DNA of 64,000 nt, taken from contig NZ_CP069159.1 of the NCBI RefSeq assembly GCF_016811995.1, forward strand, positions 1,550,001-1,614,000. Direction: 5' to 3'. This stretch comes from Citrobacter sp. R56. Its GTDB lineage: Bacteria; Pseudomonadota; Gammaproteobacteria; Enterobacterales; Enterobacteriaceae. This document shows positions 9,706 to 19,361 of the stretch, one piece after another; positions within the stretch are counted from its first letter, which is position 1; every line of letters starts with the position of its first letter. The notes beneath the pieces were generated by a model that saw nothing but the letters and a program-made list of their open reading frames with translations, was not told where the DNA came from and ran no database searches. The translations under genes were made by a program, and so were the position numbers.

Positions 9706-10758
9706 ATGGAAATGACTTCTTTTCGGGCGGTCCTGTTGGCTGCCACGCTCTTTTTTGTGGGATGCGATAACGCCCCACAGCCAGTTAAGCCGGTTCCCGA
9801 GGCGCAGGTGCTGGAAGGTAAAACGATGGGAACCTTCTGGCGCGTCAGTGTTGTGGGCGTCGATGCCAAACGCCTCCAGGATCTACAGGTCCGGATTCAG
9901 ACTCAGCTTGATGCTGACGATCAACTGCTCTCCACCTATAAAAATGATTCCGCATTAATGCGCTTTAACCAGTCGCAAAGTCTCTCGCCCTGGCCCGTCA
10001 GTGAAGCGATGGCCGATATAGTCACCTCCGCGTTGCGTATTGGCGCAAAAACGGACGGAGCGATGGACATTACCGTCGGTCCGCTGGTCAATCTGTGGGG
10101 TTTTGGCCCGGATCAACAGCCAGTGAAGATCCCCACTCAGGAACAGATTGACGTCGCAAAAGCCAAAACCGGCCTGGCGCATCTGACGGTTATTGAGCAG
10201 GCGCGCCAACAGTATCTGCAAAAAGATATCGCGGACTTGTACGTCGATCTCTCCACCGTTGGCGAGGGATATGCAGCGGATCACCTGGCATATCTGATGG
10301 AGCAGGAAGGTATCTCCCGCTATCTGGTTTCGGTTGGCGGCGCGCTGAGCAGTCGTGGCATGAATGCCGAAGGGCATCCGTGGCGGGTGGCTATCCAGAA
10401 ACCGACAGACCAGGAAAATGCGGTACAGGCGATTGTCGATATCAACGGGCATGGCATCAGCACGTCCGGCAGCTATCGCAACTATTATGAGCTGGACGGT
10501 AAACGCGTCTCTCATGTTATTGATCCGCAAACCGGACGCCCTATTGAGCACAACCTGGTGTCGGTGACGGTGATCGCCCCGACGGCGCTGGAAGCCGATG
10601 GCTGGGATACAGGACTGATGGTGCTCGGCACCGAAAAAGCGAAAGAGGTGGTTCGCCGCGAAGGGCTGGCCGTTTATATGATCGTCAAAGAAGGCGACGG
10701 CTTTAAGACCTGGATGTCTCCGCAGTTCCAGGGCTTCCTCATCAGCGAGAAAAATTAA
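9706..10758 (+). CDS. apbE: ApbE FAD:protein FMN transferase (lipoprotein)
   Basis: Attaches FMN covalently to threonine residues of periplasmic redox proteins such as Rnf and Nqr subunits. 350 aa. Lipoprotein signal with lipobox FFVGC (Cys20); Asp follows the cysteine, which predicts retention in the inner membrane. Family motifs are present: KTMGTFWR, DITVGPLVNLWGFG, VDLSTVGEGYAAD, GHGISTSGSYRN and HVIDPQTGRP. The ATG at 9712 is an alternative start. Placed between ompC and ada, as in E. coli. Confidence 0.95.
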   Translation: MEMTSFRAVLLAATLFFVGCDNAPQPVKPVPEAQVLEGKTMGTFWRVSVVGVDAKRLQDLQVRIQTQLDADDQLLSTYKNDSALMRFNQSQSLSPWPVSEAMADIVTSALRIGAKTDGAMDITVGPLVNLWGFGPDQQPVKIPTQEQIDVAKAKTGLAHLTVIEQARQQYLQKDIADLYVDLSTVGEGYAADHLAYLMEQEGISRYLVSVGGALSSRGMNAEGHPWRVAIQKPTDQENAVQAIVDINGHGISTSGSYRNYYELDGKRVSHVIDPQTGRPIEHNLVSVTVIAPTALEADGWDTGLMVLGTEKAKEVVRREGLAVYMIVKEGDGFKTWMSPQFQGFLISEKN

Positions 10759-10765
10759 AAAGCAA
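10753..10765 (+). promoter_or_regulatory. Ada-binding site (A and B boxes) upstream of ada
   Basis: AAT (A box) and GCAA (B box) separated by six bases (TAAAAA), the same arrangement as the E. coli ada promoter. The A box overlaps the stop codon of apbE. Methylated Ada would bind here to activate ada-alkB. Confidence 0.7.
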
Positions 10766-10831
10766 GATTGCGGGTTTTCGTTCGATGGTTTGTGGACACA
10801 CTAAGCACTATGCTTACCGAAGGAGTCCATG

Positions 10832-11896
10832 ATGAAAAATGTCTTACGAGTAAACGATGATCAACGCTGGCAGTCGGTGGTGGAACGCGATCCCAATGCC
10901 GACGGCCAGTTTGTCTTTGCGGTGACGACGACGGGGATCTTCTGCCGACCTTCCTGTCGGGCGAAGCATGCCCTGCGTAAAAACGTTCGTTTTTTCGGGG
11001 ATGCCGGTGAAGCGCTGAGCGCAGGATTCCGTCCCTGCAAACGTTGCCAGCCAGACAAAGAAAATGCCCATCAACAGCGGCTGGATAAAATCACCCGCGC
11101 GTGCCATTTGCTGGAACAGGATACACCCATCACATTAGAGGCACTGGCGCAGGACGTTGCCATGAGTCCGTTTCATTTACATCGTTTGTTTAAAGCAACG
11201 ACGGGAATGACCCCAAAAGCGTGGCAGCAGTCGTATCGTGCCCGCCGTTTGCGCGACGCGCTGGTAAAAGGGGAGACGGTAACGCAGGCACTCCTTAACG
11301 CCGGCTATCCTGATAGCAGCAGTTACTACCGTAAAGCCGACGAAACGCTGGGCATGACGGCGAAGCAGTTTCGCAAAGGAGGCGACAAGGTGACTGTTCG
11401 CTATGCCATAGCAGACTGTACGTTGGGTCGCTGCCTGGTGGCGGAAAGTGAACGCGGGATCTGTGCGATCCTGTTAGGTGACGACGATGCCGGGCTTATC
11501 GCCGGATTGCATGAAATGTTTCCCGCCGCACGGGATGAACCTGCGGATGCGGATTTTCAGCAACGGGTACAGCAGGTGATTTACAGCATCAATGCCCGCA
11601 ACACGCCGCTGGCTTTACCGCTGGACATACAGGGGACCGCATTTCAGCAACAGGTCTGGCAGGCATTACGCGCCATTCCCTGCGGTGAAACGGTCAGTTA
11701 TCAGCAGGTCGCCAACGCCATCGGAAAACCGAAAGCGGTCCGTGCCGTTGCCAGCGCCTGTGGGGCAAATAAGCTGGCGATAGTGATCCCCTGTCATCGT
11801 GTGGTGCGGGGAGATGGCTCGCTTTCCGGCTATCGCTGGGGTGTGGCGCGTAAGGCGCAATTGCTCAAGCGCGAGACGCAACGTGAGGAGTCATGA
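10832..11896 (+). CDS. ada: Ada bifunctional methyltransferase and transcriptional activator
   Basis: Repairs O6-methylguanine and methylphosphotriesters and, once methylated, activates the adaptive response. 354 aa from the ATG at 10832 (one codon after another ATG). N-terminal zinc/methyl-acceptor domain with Cys38, Cys42, Cys69 and Cys72 (FCRPSC, CKRC); Cys38 takes the phosphotriester methyl group. AraC-type helix-turn-helix at about 100-180 (LEALAQDVAMSPFHLHRLF). C-terminal methyltransferase with Cys321 in IPCHRVV. Coupled to alkB by a TGATG overlap. Confidence 0.97.
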   Translation: MKNVLRVNDDQRWQSVVERDPNADGQFVFAVTTTGIFCRPSCRAKHALRKNVRFFGDAGEALSAGFRPCKRCQPDKENAHQQRLDKITRACHLLEQDTPITLEALAQDVAMSPFHLHRLFKATTGMTPKAWQQSYRARRLRDALVKGETVTQALLNAGYPDSSSYYRKADETLGMTAKQFRKGGDKVTVRYAIADCTLGRCLVAESERGICAILLGDDDAGLIAGLHEMFPAARDEPADADFQQRVQQVIYSINARNTPLALPLDIQGTAFQQQVWQALRAIPCGETVSYQQVANAIGKPKAVRAVASACGANKLAIVIPCHRVVRGDGSLSGYRWGVARKAQLLKRETQREES

Positions 11897-12552
11897 TGCT
11901 GGACCTGTTTGCGGACGCTGAGCCATGGCAAGAGCCGCTGGCACCAGGTGCTGTGATCCTGCGTCGTTTTGCTTTCAGTGCGGCGCAGAGACTGCTGCAG
12001 GATATTTTGGCGATTGCCAGTCAGTCACCGTTTCGCCATATGGTCACACCCGGCGGGTACACCATGTCAGTGGCGATGACCAACTGCGGCCCGCTGGGCT
12101 GGACCACCGATCAGCACGGTTATCTGTACTCGCCCGTCGACCCGTTGACGGGCGAACGTTGGCCGCCGTTGCCTGAGGCTTTCGCCAGCCTGTGCCAACA
12201 GGCAGCAACGGCGGCAGGTTACCCTGACTTTACGCCTGACGCTTGTCTTATCAACCGTTATGCGCCGGGGGCGAAGCTGTCGTTGCATCAGGATAAAGAT
12301 GAGCCTGACCTGCGTGCCCCCATTGTCTCGGTTTCGCTTGGGTTGCCCGCTGTCTTCCAGTTTGGTGGCTTGCACCGCAATGACCCGTTAAAACGGCTTT
12401 TACTTGAGCATGGCGATGTTGTGGTCTGGGGCGGCGAATCCCGGTTATTTTATCATGGTATACAACCGCTTAAATCGGGTTTTCATCCGTTGACCGCCGA
12501 CTGTCGCTACAATCTGACATTCCGTCAGGCGGGTAAAAGGGAATTAAAATAA
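11896..12552 (+). CDS. alkB: AlkB alkylated-DNA dioxygenase
   Basis: Fe(II)/2-oxoglutarate dioxygenase that removes 1-methyladenine and 3-methylcytosine lesions. 218 aa from the ATG at 11896. Iron ligands His131 and Asp133 (LHQDKDEPD) and His187 (LFYHGIQPL) are present, as are the 2-oxoglutarate-binding arginines (DCRYNLTFRQ). The start overlaps the ada stop by one base, so it is translationally coupled in the ada operon. An ATG one codon earlier is also possible. Confidence 0.97.
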   Translation: MLDLFADAEPWQEPLAPGAVILRRFAFSAAQRLLQDILAIASQSPFRHMVTPGGYTMSVAMTNCGPLGWTTDQHGYLYSPVDPLTGERWPPLPEAFASLCQQAATAAGYPDFTPDACLINRYAPGAKLSLHQDKDEPDLRAPIVSVSLGLPAVFQFGGLHRNDPLKRLLLEHGDVVVWGGESRLFYHGIQPLKSGFHPLTADCRYNLTFRQAGKRELK

Positions 12553-12621
12553 GAATTATTATTGCTGTCGGCGTTGAGATGTTTAAACTGCGGGCTGTTA
12601 TTACTTGTCCGGGTTGTCTGC

Positions 12622-14265
12622 ATGGAACTTCTTCTTCTTGTCTGGCGGCAGTATCGCTGGCCATTTATCAGCGTCATGGCGCTCAGCCTCGCCAGTGCTG
12701 CGTTGGGAATCGGGCTGATTGCGTTTATCAATCAACGTCTGATCGAAACGGTCGACGTCTCGCTGATGGTATTACCGGAATTTCTCGGATTGCTGTTGTT
12801 GCTGATGGTGGTGACGCTTGGATCACAGCTGGCGCTGACCACGTTGGGACACCATTTTGTCTACCGTCTGCGCAGCGAGTTTATCAAACGCATTCTGGAT
12901 ACCCGCGTTGAACGCATCGAACAACTGGGCAGTGCCTCGTTGCTCGCAGGCTTAACCAGCGACATCCGCAACATCACCATTGCGTTTGTGCGCCTGCCTG
13001 AACTGGTGCAGGGTATCATCCTGACCCTCGGCTCTGCCGCCTACCTCGCCATGCTCTCAACCAAAATGTTGCTGGTCACCGCAATCTGGGTGGCGGTAAC
13101 CATCTGGGGCGGATTCGTGCTGGTGGCGCGGGTTTACCGGCATATGGCGACGCTGCGCGAAACGGAAGACAAACTGTATAACGACTATCAGACCGTGCTG
13201 GAAGGGCGTAAAGAACTGACCCTGAACCGTGAGCGCGCGGAACATATTTTTAATCAGTTGTATGTGCCGGATGCCAAAGAGTACCGTCATCACATTATTC
13301 GCGCTGACACCTTCCATCTTAGTGCCGTCAACTGGTCGAATATCATGATGTTGGGGGCGATTGGCCTGGTCTTCTGGATGGCAAACAGCCTCGGTTGGGC
13401 AGACACTAACGTGGCCGCAACCTACTCTCTGACGCTGCTTTTCCTGCGTACGCCGCTGTTATCTGCGGTGGGGGCGCTCCCGACCTTGCTCACCGCTCAG
13501 GTGGCGTTCAATAAGCTCAATAAATTTTCTCTGGCGCCGTTTAAAGCCGAATTCCCACGCCCCAAAGCATTCCCGAACTGGAAAACGCTGGAGTTGCGTA
13601 ATGTCATGTTCCACTACCAGGACAACGCGTTTTCGGTGGGGCCGGTCAATCTGACCATTCATCGTGGGGAGTTGCTGTTCCTGATTGGCGGTAACGGGAG
13701 CGGAAAATCAACGCTGGCGATGTTGTTGACCGGGTTATACCAACCGCAATCCGGCGAAATTCTGCTGGATGGCGAAGCGGTCCCGGTGGATAAACCTGAA
13801 GACTATCGTAAGCTCTTTTCCGCCGTATTTACCGATGTCTGGCTGTTTGATCAGTTGTTGGGGCCGGAAGGAAAACCTGCCGATCCCGCGCTGGTTCAGA
13901 AGTGGCTCGAGCACCTGAAAATGGCGCACAAACTCGAGTTAAGCGATGGGCGTATTCTGAACCTGAAGCTGTCAAAAGGGCAGAAAAAACGCGTGGCGCT
14001 GCTGCTGGCGCTGGCGGAAGAGCGTGACATCATCCTGCTGGATGAGTGGGCCGCCGATCAGGATCCGCATTTCCGCCGCGAATTCTACCAGGTGCTGCTG
14101 CCGCTAATGCAGGAAATGGGAAAAACCATTTTTGCCATCAGCCACGATGATCACTACTTTATTCACGCCGACCGTCTGCTCGAAATGCGCAATGGACAGC
14201 TTAGCGAGCTGGTGGGTGATGAGCGTGATGCCGCGTCACGCGATGCGGTAGCGCGTACCGCCTGA
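12622..14265 (+). CDS. yojI: YojI ABC exporter (microcin J25 efflux type)
   Basis: ABC transporter with fused membrane and ATPase domains; in E. coli it exports microcin J25 with TolC and also cysteine. 547 aa from the ATG at 12622 ([14 protein letters not shown]); the frame is open 20 codons upstream, but that part is unlike the family. Six membrane helices occupy residues about 1-300. The ATPase half carries Walker [10 protein letters not shown], signature LSKGQKKR and Walker [13 protein letters not shown]. Confidence 0.95.
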   Translation: MELLLLVWRQYRWPFISVMALSLASAALGIGLIAFINQRLIETVDVSLMVLPEFLGLLLLLMVVTLGSQLALTTLGHHFVYRLRSEFIKRILDTRVERIEQLGSASLLAGLTSDIRNITIAFVRLPELVQGIILTLGSAAYLAMLSTKMLLVTAIWVAVTIWGGFVLVARVYRHMATLRETEDKLYNDYQTVLEGRKELTLNRERAEHIFNQLYVPDAKEYRHHIIRADTFHLSAVNWSNIMMLGAIGLVFWMANSLGWADTNVAATYSLTLLFLRTPLLSAVGALPTLLTAQVAFNKLNKFSLAPFKAEFPRPKAFPNWKTLELRNVMFHYQDNAFSVGPVNLTIHRGELLFLIGGNGSGKSTLAMLLTGLYQPQSGEILLDGEAVPVDKPEDYRKLFSAVFTDVWLFDQLLGPEGKPADPALVQKWLEHLKMAHKLELSDGRILNLKLSKGQKKRVALLLALAEERDIILLDEWAADQDPHFRREFYQVLLPLMQEMGKTIFAISHDDHYFIHADRLLEMRNGQLSELVGDERDAASRDAVARTA

Positions 14266-14272
14266 CCTCCCA

Positions 14273-14300
14273 GGCCCGAGGACGCTACGCGTATCGGGCC
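14273..14300. repeat. REP-like inverted repeat
   Basis: Arms GGCCCGA and TCGGGCC are separated by GGACGCTACGCGTA, typical of a REP-family unit with the core CGCTACGCG. There is no T-run behind it. It lies just after yojI and before mgtE. Confidence 0.55.
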
Positions 14301-14412
14301 GTCGATCCCCTACATAACGCCGATTTTTTATCCAACCACGTTGACCGTTTATTGTTATTTACATTTTTGGGGGCCATCCTTACTGGCATTCCATAATCTG
14401 GATTTATAACTA

Positions 14413-15849
14413 ATGACCGTAACAACGAAAAATACTGCCAGGCAACGTGATGAAGAGCGTGCCCGCCTCATCTGGTTGCTGACCACCGATAAAGCCGTTA
14501 TTTCCACCCTGTTAGGCAAACTCACCCTGGCTGAGCAATATGACGTCGGTACGTTATCCGACGATATTGCTGAGGTAGGGGCGTTGGTCGCTCACCTGCC
14601 GCCTGCCGATCTCGCCGATACCCTGGAAGCATTGCCTTCCGAAGAGCGTCACGCGCTGTGGCGGCTGGTTGAAAGTGAAAAACGCGGCAAAGTGTTGATT
14701 GAAGCCTCAGAAAACGTCTGGGACGATTTGATTGATGAAATGACCGACCGTGCGCTGCTGGATGCGCTGCAGTATCTCGATATCGATGAACAGATTTATC
14801 TGGTGCAGCATTTGCCGCGTAATCTCACCGGGCGGCTGCTGGCGACCTTGCCGCCGGAAGAACGCGCCCGCGTGCGTCAGGTTATGCACTACGAGAAAAA
14901 TCGCGTTGGCGCGATCATGGAATTCGAAGTCATTACGGTGCGCCCGGACGTGACCTTAGAAGTGGTGCAGCGCTATTTACGCCGTTTGGGAAAAATGCCG
15001 GAAAACACCGATAAACTCTTTGTTATCAATCGGAAAAAAACGCTTGTCGGCGAGCTGACATTAACCTGTATTTTGCTCAACGATGCGCAGAAAAAGGTGA
15101 GTGAGGTCATGGATGATGACCCCATGACCTTCGCCCCGGAAGACAAAGCCGAGAACGCGGCGCGTACCTTCGAACGTGACAACCTGGTCAGCGCCGCGGT
15201 GGTGGATACGTCCGGTAAGTTAATGGGCCGCTTAACCATCGATGAAATTGTCGATGTGGTGTATGAAGAAACGGATACCGATTTGCGGCGCATGGGGGGA
15301 TTAAGCGCGGAGGAAGACGTCTTTGCCCCGGTCACGAAAGCGGTGAAAACCCGCTGGGCGTGGCTGGCGATCAATCTGTGTACTGCGTTTATCGCCTCCC
15401 GCGTGATTGATGGTTTTGAACACACCATTTCGCAACTGGTCGCGCTGGCCTCTCTGATGCCGATTGTCGCCGGGATCGGGGGGAATACCGGGAATCAGAC
15501 CATCACCATGATCGTGCGGGCGCTGGCGTTGCAGCATATTCAGCCGGGGAATTTAACCTTCCTGATCCTGCGCGAGATGGGCGTCGCGTTGATCAATGGC
15601 CTGGTCTGGGGCGGGATCATGGGGGGCGTGACCTGGTGGCTGTATGACGATATGGCGCTGGGGGCGGTGATGACCTTAGCCATGGTGCTCAATCTGCTGG
15701 TCGCCGCGTTGATGGGGGTCATCATACCCATGACGATGCTGAAGTTTGGCCGCGATCCGGCGGTGGGCTCCAGCGTGATGATCACGGCGCTAACGGACAC
15801 TGGTGGCTTCTTCATTTTTCTTGGCCTGGCGACGATTTTCCTCCTTTAG
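14413..15849 (+). CDS. mgtE: MgtE-family magnesium transporter
   Basis: Mg2+ channel/transporter of the inner membrane. 478 aa. Cytosolic N-domain of helical repeats (about 30-150: LAEQYDVGTLSDDIAEV, HLPPADLADTLEALP), two CBS domains (about 155-285), a plug helix, then five membrane helices. The pore and metal-site motifs GIGGNTGNQ and AVGSSVMITALTDTGGFF are intact. Not at this place in E. coli K-12, where mqo follows the ada-alkB-yojI group. A possible TTG start is not needed: the ATG at 14413 fits. No Mg2+ riboswitch is evident in the 147-base leader. Confidence 0.93.
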   Translation: MTVTTKNTARQRDEERARLIWLLTTDKAVISTLLGKLTLAEQYDVGTLSDDIAEVGALVAHLPPADLADTLEALPSEERHALWRLVESEKRGKVLIEASENVWDDLIDEMTDRALLDALQYLDIDEQIYLVQHLPRNLTGRLLATLPPEERARVRQVMHYEKNRVGAIMEFEVITVRPDVTLEVVQRYLRRLGKMPENTDKLFVINRKKTLVGELTLTCILLNDAQKKVSEVMDDDPMTFAPEDKAENAARTFERDNLVSAAVVDTSGKLMGRLTIDEIVDVVYEETDTDLRRMGGLSAEEDVFAPVTKAVKTRWAWLAINLCTAFIASRVIDGFEHTISQLVALASLMPIVAGIGGNTGNQTITMIVRALALQHIQPGNLTFLILREMGVALINGLVWGGIMGGVTWWLYDDMALGAVMTLAMVLNLLVAALMGVIIPMTMLKFGRDPAVGSSVMITALTDTGGFFIFLGLATIFLL

Positions 15850-16000
15850 GTTGATAAACATTCAAATAATCAACAATAACTTTAAAATTTTAATATAATT
15901 TATAAACAATATTTAAATTTTATGACTTAAATGTTAACGTTAATGCCGATTGATTTTCACCTGCGAAAAGCAAAAGCGATACTCAAAGTAAGGCATTAAC

Positions 16001-17659
16001 ATGATGAAAAAAGCGACGGCCATGCTCTTCACCCTGGCCGTGGGGCTGAATGTTGTCTCTGTGGCAGCACAAGCGAAAGCGACCGAAGAGCAAGAGACGG
16101 ATGTACTGTTGATTGGCGGCGGCATTATGAGCGCCACCCTGGGGACGTACCTACAAGAGCTGGAGCCGGAATGGTCAATGACCATGGTCGAGCGACTGGA
16201 TGGCGTTGCGCAGGAGAGCTCAAACGGCTGGAACAACGCCGGGACAGGCCACTCCGCACTCATGGAGCTGAACTACACGCCGAAGAAAGCCGATGGCTCC
16301 ATCAGCATTGAAAAAGCCGTCGACATCAACGAATCCTTCCAGATTTCTCGCCAGTTCTGGGCGCATCAGGTCAACAGCGGTGTACTCCACGATCCGCGTT
16401 CCTTTATCACGACCGTTCCGCACATGAGCTTCGTCTGGGGCGACGAGAACGTGAACTTCCTGCGCGCCCGCTATGCAGCGCTCCAGCAGAGCACCCTGTT
16501 CCGTGGTATGCGTTACTCCGAAGATCACGCGCAGATCAAAGAGTGGGCACCGCTGGTAATGGAAGGGCGCGATCCGAAACAGAAAGTAGCCGCCACGCGT
16601 ACTGAAATTGGTACTGACGTGAACTACGGTGAAATTACCCGTCAGATGATCGCCTCTTTACAGAAAAAACCAAACTTTGCGCTGCAAGTGAACACGGAAG
16701 TTCGTGGCTTTAAGCGTAACGCGGATAACTCCTGGACTGTGACCGTTGCCGATTTGAAAAACGGTGAAGCAGAGCACGACATCAAAGCGAAGTTTGTCTT
16801 TATCGGCGCGGGTGGTGCGGCGCTGAAACTGATGCAAGAGTCCGGTATTCCGGAAGCCGATGGCTATGCCGGATTCCCGGTGGGCGGTCAGTTCCTCGTC
16901 TCGGATAACCCGGATGTGGTGAATCGCCACCTGGCGAAAGTGTACGGTCAGGCTTCAGTAGGCGCACCGCCGATGTCCGTACCTCATATCGATACCCGTG
17001 TTCTGGACGGCAAACGTGTCGTGCTGTTTGGGCCATTTGCGACCTTCTCGACCAAATTCCTGAAAAACGGTTCGCTGTGGGATCTGATGAGTTCAACCAC
17101 GACATCGAACTTTATGCCGATGGTTAACGTGGGGCTGGACAACTTTGATCTGGTGAAATACTTGATGAGCCAGGTCATGCTAAGTGATGACGACCGTTTT
17201 GAGGCGCTGAAAGAGTACTATCCGCAGGCGAAGAAAGAAGACTGGCGTCTGTGGCAGGCGGGTCAGCGCGTGCAGATCATCAAGCGTGATGCAGACAAAG
17301 GCGGCGTATTGCGTCTGGGCACCGAAGTGGTAAGCGACAAAGACGGTACCATTGCGGCACTGCTGGGCGCGTCACCGGGTGCATCAACAGCGGCACCGAT
17401 CATGCTGCATCTGATGGAAAAAGTGTTTAAGGATAAAGTCGCCAGTCCGCAATGGCAGGCGAAGCTGAAAACGATTGTGCCGTCATACGGAACAAAACTG
17501 AACGGTAACGTTGAGGCGACGGAACAAGAGTTGCAGTACACCAGCGAAGTGCTGGGTCTGAAATATGACAAGCCGCAGGTGGCGGACGCTGCGCCACAAC
17601 CGCAACTGAAACCTCAGGCTCAGCCAGAGCGTAAAGAAGTCGCGGATATCGCGCTGTAA
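16001..17659 (+). CDS. mqo: Malate:quinone oxidoreductase
   Basis: FAD-dependent peripheral membrane enzyme that oxidises malate to oxaloacetate and reduces quinone, bypassing NAD-malate dehydrogenase in the TCA cycle. 552 aa. FAD-binding motif [11 protein letters not shown] follows a hydrophobic, signal-like N-terminus. Family segments include [20 protein letters not shown] and [13 protein letters not shown]. Two adjacent ATGs (16001, 16004); an AAGG lies 7 bases before the first. The 150 bases upstream are very AT-rich. Confidence 0.96.
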   Translation: MMKKATAMLFTLAVGLNVVSVAAQAKATEEQETDVLLIGGGIMSATLGTYLQELEPEWSMTMVERLDGVAQESSNGWNNAGTGHSALMELNYTPKKADGSISIEKAVDINESFQISRQFWAHQVNSGVLHDPRSFITTVPHMSFVWGDENVNFLRARYAALQQSTLFRGMRYSEDHAQIKEWAPLVMEGRDPKQKVAATRTEIGTDVNYGEITRQMIASLQKKPNFALQVNTEVRGFKRNADNSWTVTVADLKNGEAEHDIKAKFVFIGAGGAALKLMQESGIPEADGYAGFPVGGQFLVSDNPDVVNRHLAKVYGQASVGAPPMSVPHIDTRVLDGKRVVLFGPFATFSTKFLKNGSLWDLMSSTTTSNFMPMVNVGLDNFDLVKYLMSQVMLSDDDRFEALKEYYPQAKKEDWRLWQAGQRVQIIKRDADKGGVLRLGTEVVSDKDGTIAALLGASPGASTAAPIMLHLMEKVFKDKVASPQWQAKLKTIVPSYGTKLNGNVEATEQELQYTSEVLGLKYDKPQVADAAPQPQLKPQAQPERKEVADIAL

Positions 17660-17662
17660 AAT

Positions 17663-17690
17663 AAAAAAACCTGCCTCGGCAGGTTTTTTT
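17663..17690. terminator. Bidirectional terminator between mqo and eco
   Basis: Hairpin with arms AACCTGCC and GGCAGGTT and a two-base centre (TC), flanked by A-run on the left and T-run on the right, so it can serve both convergent genes. Confidence 0.85.
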
Positions 17691-17709
17691 TATCTCTGAG
17701 AAAAACGTA

Positions 17710-18219
17710 TTAACGCGCTACAGCGTTCTGAACGTTTTCGTCCGCTTTCCAGATACGGTATTTCACTTCCACGTTTTCAGGGGTATAGACCACGATAGGC
17801 AGTTTGCTGTTGTAGCGCAGCATCCCGGCATCACCCAAATAGGCGGTGACGAATTTTTTCTCTTTCTTGCCTTCCGGGCAGGCCATCATGGTTGAAGCTG
17901 GGCCCGTGACTTTGTCGACGACGTAGTAGTTGTAGCCCCAGCCTTCCAGGGTTTTGCTTTCCAGTTGGCCGCCAAGACGATGTTGGTTGCAATCCACTTC
18001 CAGCGTTTGACCAATCAGCAGTTCTACTTTGAGGGTAGATTCATCTTGTTCAGGCGTGAGTTGGATAACCTGACGTTTCATGCCTTTCTCGGCCTTCGGA
18101 TACGGCGCGACTTTTTCCAGCGGCTGAGAATTCGTCTCTTGCGTGGTTGCCAATGCAGAAGTACTGGCGAAAGCGGCCAACAGTACCGCAGGAACGAGGG
18201 TCTTCATTTTATTGTTCAC
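17710..18219 (-). CDS. eco: Ecotin, periplasmic serine protease inhibitor
   Basis: Dimeric inhibitor of trypsin-fold proteases in the periplasm. 169 aa with a signal peptide ending STSALA. The reactive loop STMMAC carries the P1 methionine, and the secondary-site and dimer segments ([19 protein letters not shown]) are present. Start: I prefer the GTG at 18219 because AGGA lies 6 bases before it; the in-frame ATG at 18207, which matches the E. coli start, has no ribosome site at a useful distance. Confidence 0.95.
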   Translation of the reverse strand: MNNKMKTLVPAVLLAAFASTSALATTQETNSQPLEKVAPYPKAEKGMKRQVIQLTPEQDESTLKVELLIGQTLEVDCNQHRLGGQLESKTLEGWGYNYYVVDKVTGPASTMMACPEGKKEKKFVTAYLGDAGMLRYNSKLPIVVYTPENVEVKYRIWKADENVQNAVAR

Positions 18220-18485
18220 ACTATTTCCTTTTTCTCGCTTATGAACGATTTCGCGCAGCGTAACACATTCACAATTCTTATTAATCTAAATTTACTTATA
18301 TTTTAAGTGTATTGATGAGTGGTTTATTCATAATCCAGATTTATATGCTGATATGAATAATTTAAATAAGATAAATCTCTGTTTTTGTGTTTGCGGCTGG
18401 TGGTTGAAAGATAACCTACTGAAATGTGAGCAAAAGCACATTACCTCACGGCAATCCGACACTCTTTTGATCCGGCAACAGCATT

Positions 18486-18501
18486 TACCCCCATCGGGGT
18501 A
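18486..18501 (+). promoter_or_regulatory. NarP/NarL 7-2-7 site in the napF promoter
   Basis: TACCCCCATCGGGGTA is a perfect inverted repeat of two heptamers with a 2-base centre, matching the NarL/NarP 7-2-7 pattern. It lies 116 bases before napF. A TTGAT half-site at 18467 could be part of an FNR box, but the second half is poor. The rest of the 397-base eco-napF gap is AT-rich and holds no gene that I can support. Confidence 0.7.
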
Positions 18502-18616
18502 TGCACCTCGATCACATCCTGAAATATCGTACACCTAAAAATAACGACTCATAAAAAATGCGGTTTTTATTGTCGTTCACTCTCCTGAGTCAGCGTCGTT
18601 ATGGAAGGACAATGTC

Positions 18617-19108
18617 ATGGTTGATTTATCCCGTCGCGGCATATTGACAGGCGCCTGGCGCAAAGCCAGCAACGGGATCTGTCCGCCGTGGAGCGGGGAA
18701 GTCTCACACTTTCTGGCACATTGTATCCGTTGTGACGCCTGCATTCAGGCATGTGAGAACGGCATCCTGCAGCGAGGCCAGGGCGGCTACCCGAGCGTAA
18801 ATTTCAAACAGGGCGAGTGCAGCTTTTGTTATGCCTGCGCGCAAGCCTGTACCGAATCTCTTTTTCTTCCGCGCCACACCAGGGCCTGGGATCTGAATTT
18901 TACCCTTGGGCAAGATTGCCTGGCATATCAGTCTGTTGAGTGTCATCGCTGTCAGGATAGCTGTGAACCTATGGCTATCACATTTCGCCCCACGCTGTCG
19001 GGCATTTATCAACCGCAACTTAACAATCAGGCATGCAGTGGATGCGGGGCGTGTGTCGCCAGCTGCCCGGTGTCAGCCATTAATGCGGAGTACAACCATG
19101 CACACTAA
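18617..19108 (+). CDS. napF: NapF ferredoxin-type protein
   Basis: Cytoplasmic iron-sulfur protein thought to help mature NapA. 163 aa with three clusters of cysteines of the 4Fe-4S type (CIRCDACIQAC, CSFCYACAQAC, CSGCGACVASCP) and a further CHRCQDSC. First gene of the nap-ccm operon; it overlaps napD by 11 bases. Confidence 0.95.
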   Translation: MVDLSRRGILTGAWRKASNGICPPWSGEVSHFLAHCIRCDACIQACENGILQRGQGGYPSVNFKQGECSFCYACAQACTESLFLPRHTRAWDLNFTLGQDCLAYQSVECHRCQDSCEPMAITFRPTLSGIYQPQLNNQACSGCGACVASCPVSAINAEYNHAH

Positions 19109-19361
19109 CTGGCAGGTTTGTAGCCTGGTCGTTCAGGCGAAAAGCCAGCATATCACCGATATCAGCGCGCAATTACAGCAGTTTTCTGGCTGTGAAGTCG
19201 CCCTCAGCGATGTGGAAAGCGGTCAGCTGATCGTGGTGGTAGAAGCAGAACACAGCGAAACGCTGATGCAAACAATTGAGTCGGTACGCAACGTTGCGGG
19301 CGTGCTGGCGGTGTCGCTGGTTTATCACCAGCAGGATGAGCAAGGTGAGGAAACACCATGA
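19098..19361 (+). CDS. napD: NapD chaperone for NapA signal peptide
   Basis: Small cytoplasmic chaperone that binds the Tat signal of NapA and holds back export until the cofactor is inserted. 87 aa from the ATG at 19098 ([12 protein letters not shown]), same length as in E. coli. Ends EQGEETP with an ATGA overlap onto napA. The frame is open further upstream, inside napF, but that part is not conserved. Confidence 0.95.
   Translation: MHTNWQVCSLVVQAKSQHITDISAQLQQFSGCEVALSDVESGQLIVVVEAEHSETLMQTIESVRNVAGVLAVSLVYHQQDEQGEETP

Noticed and set aside
18467..18480. Full FNR box before napF
   Set aside because: Only the TTGAT half fits; the second half is too poor to call, although FNR control is known in E. 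coli.
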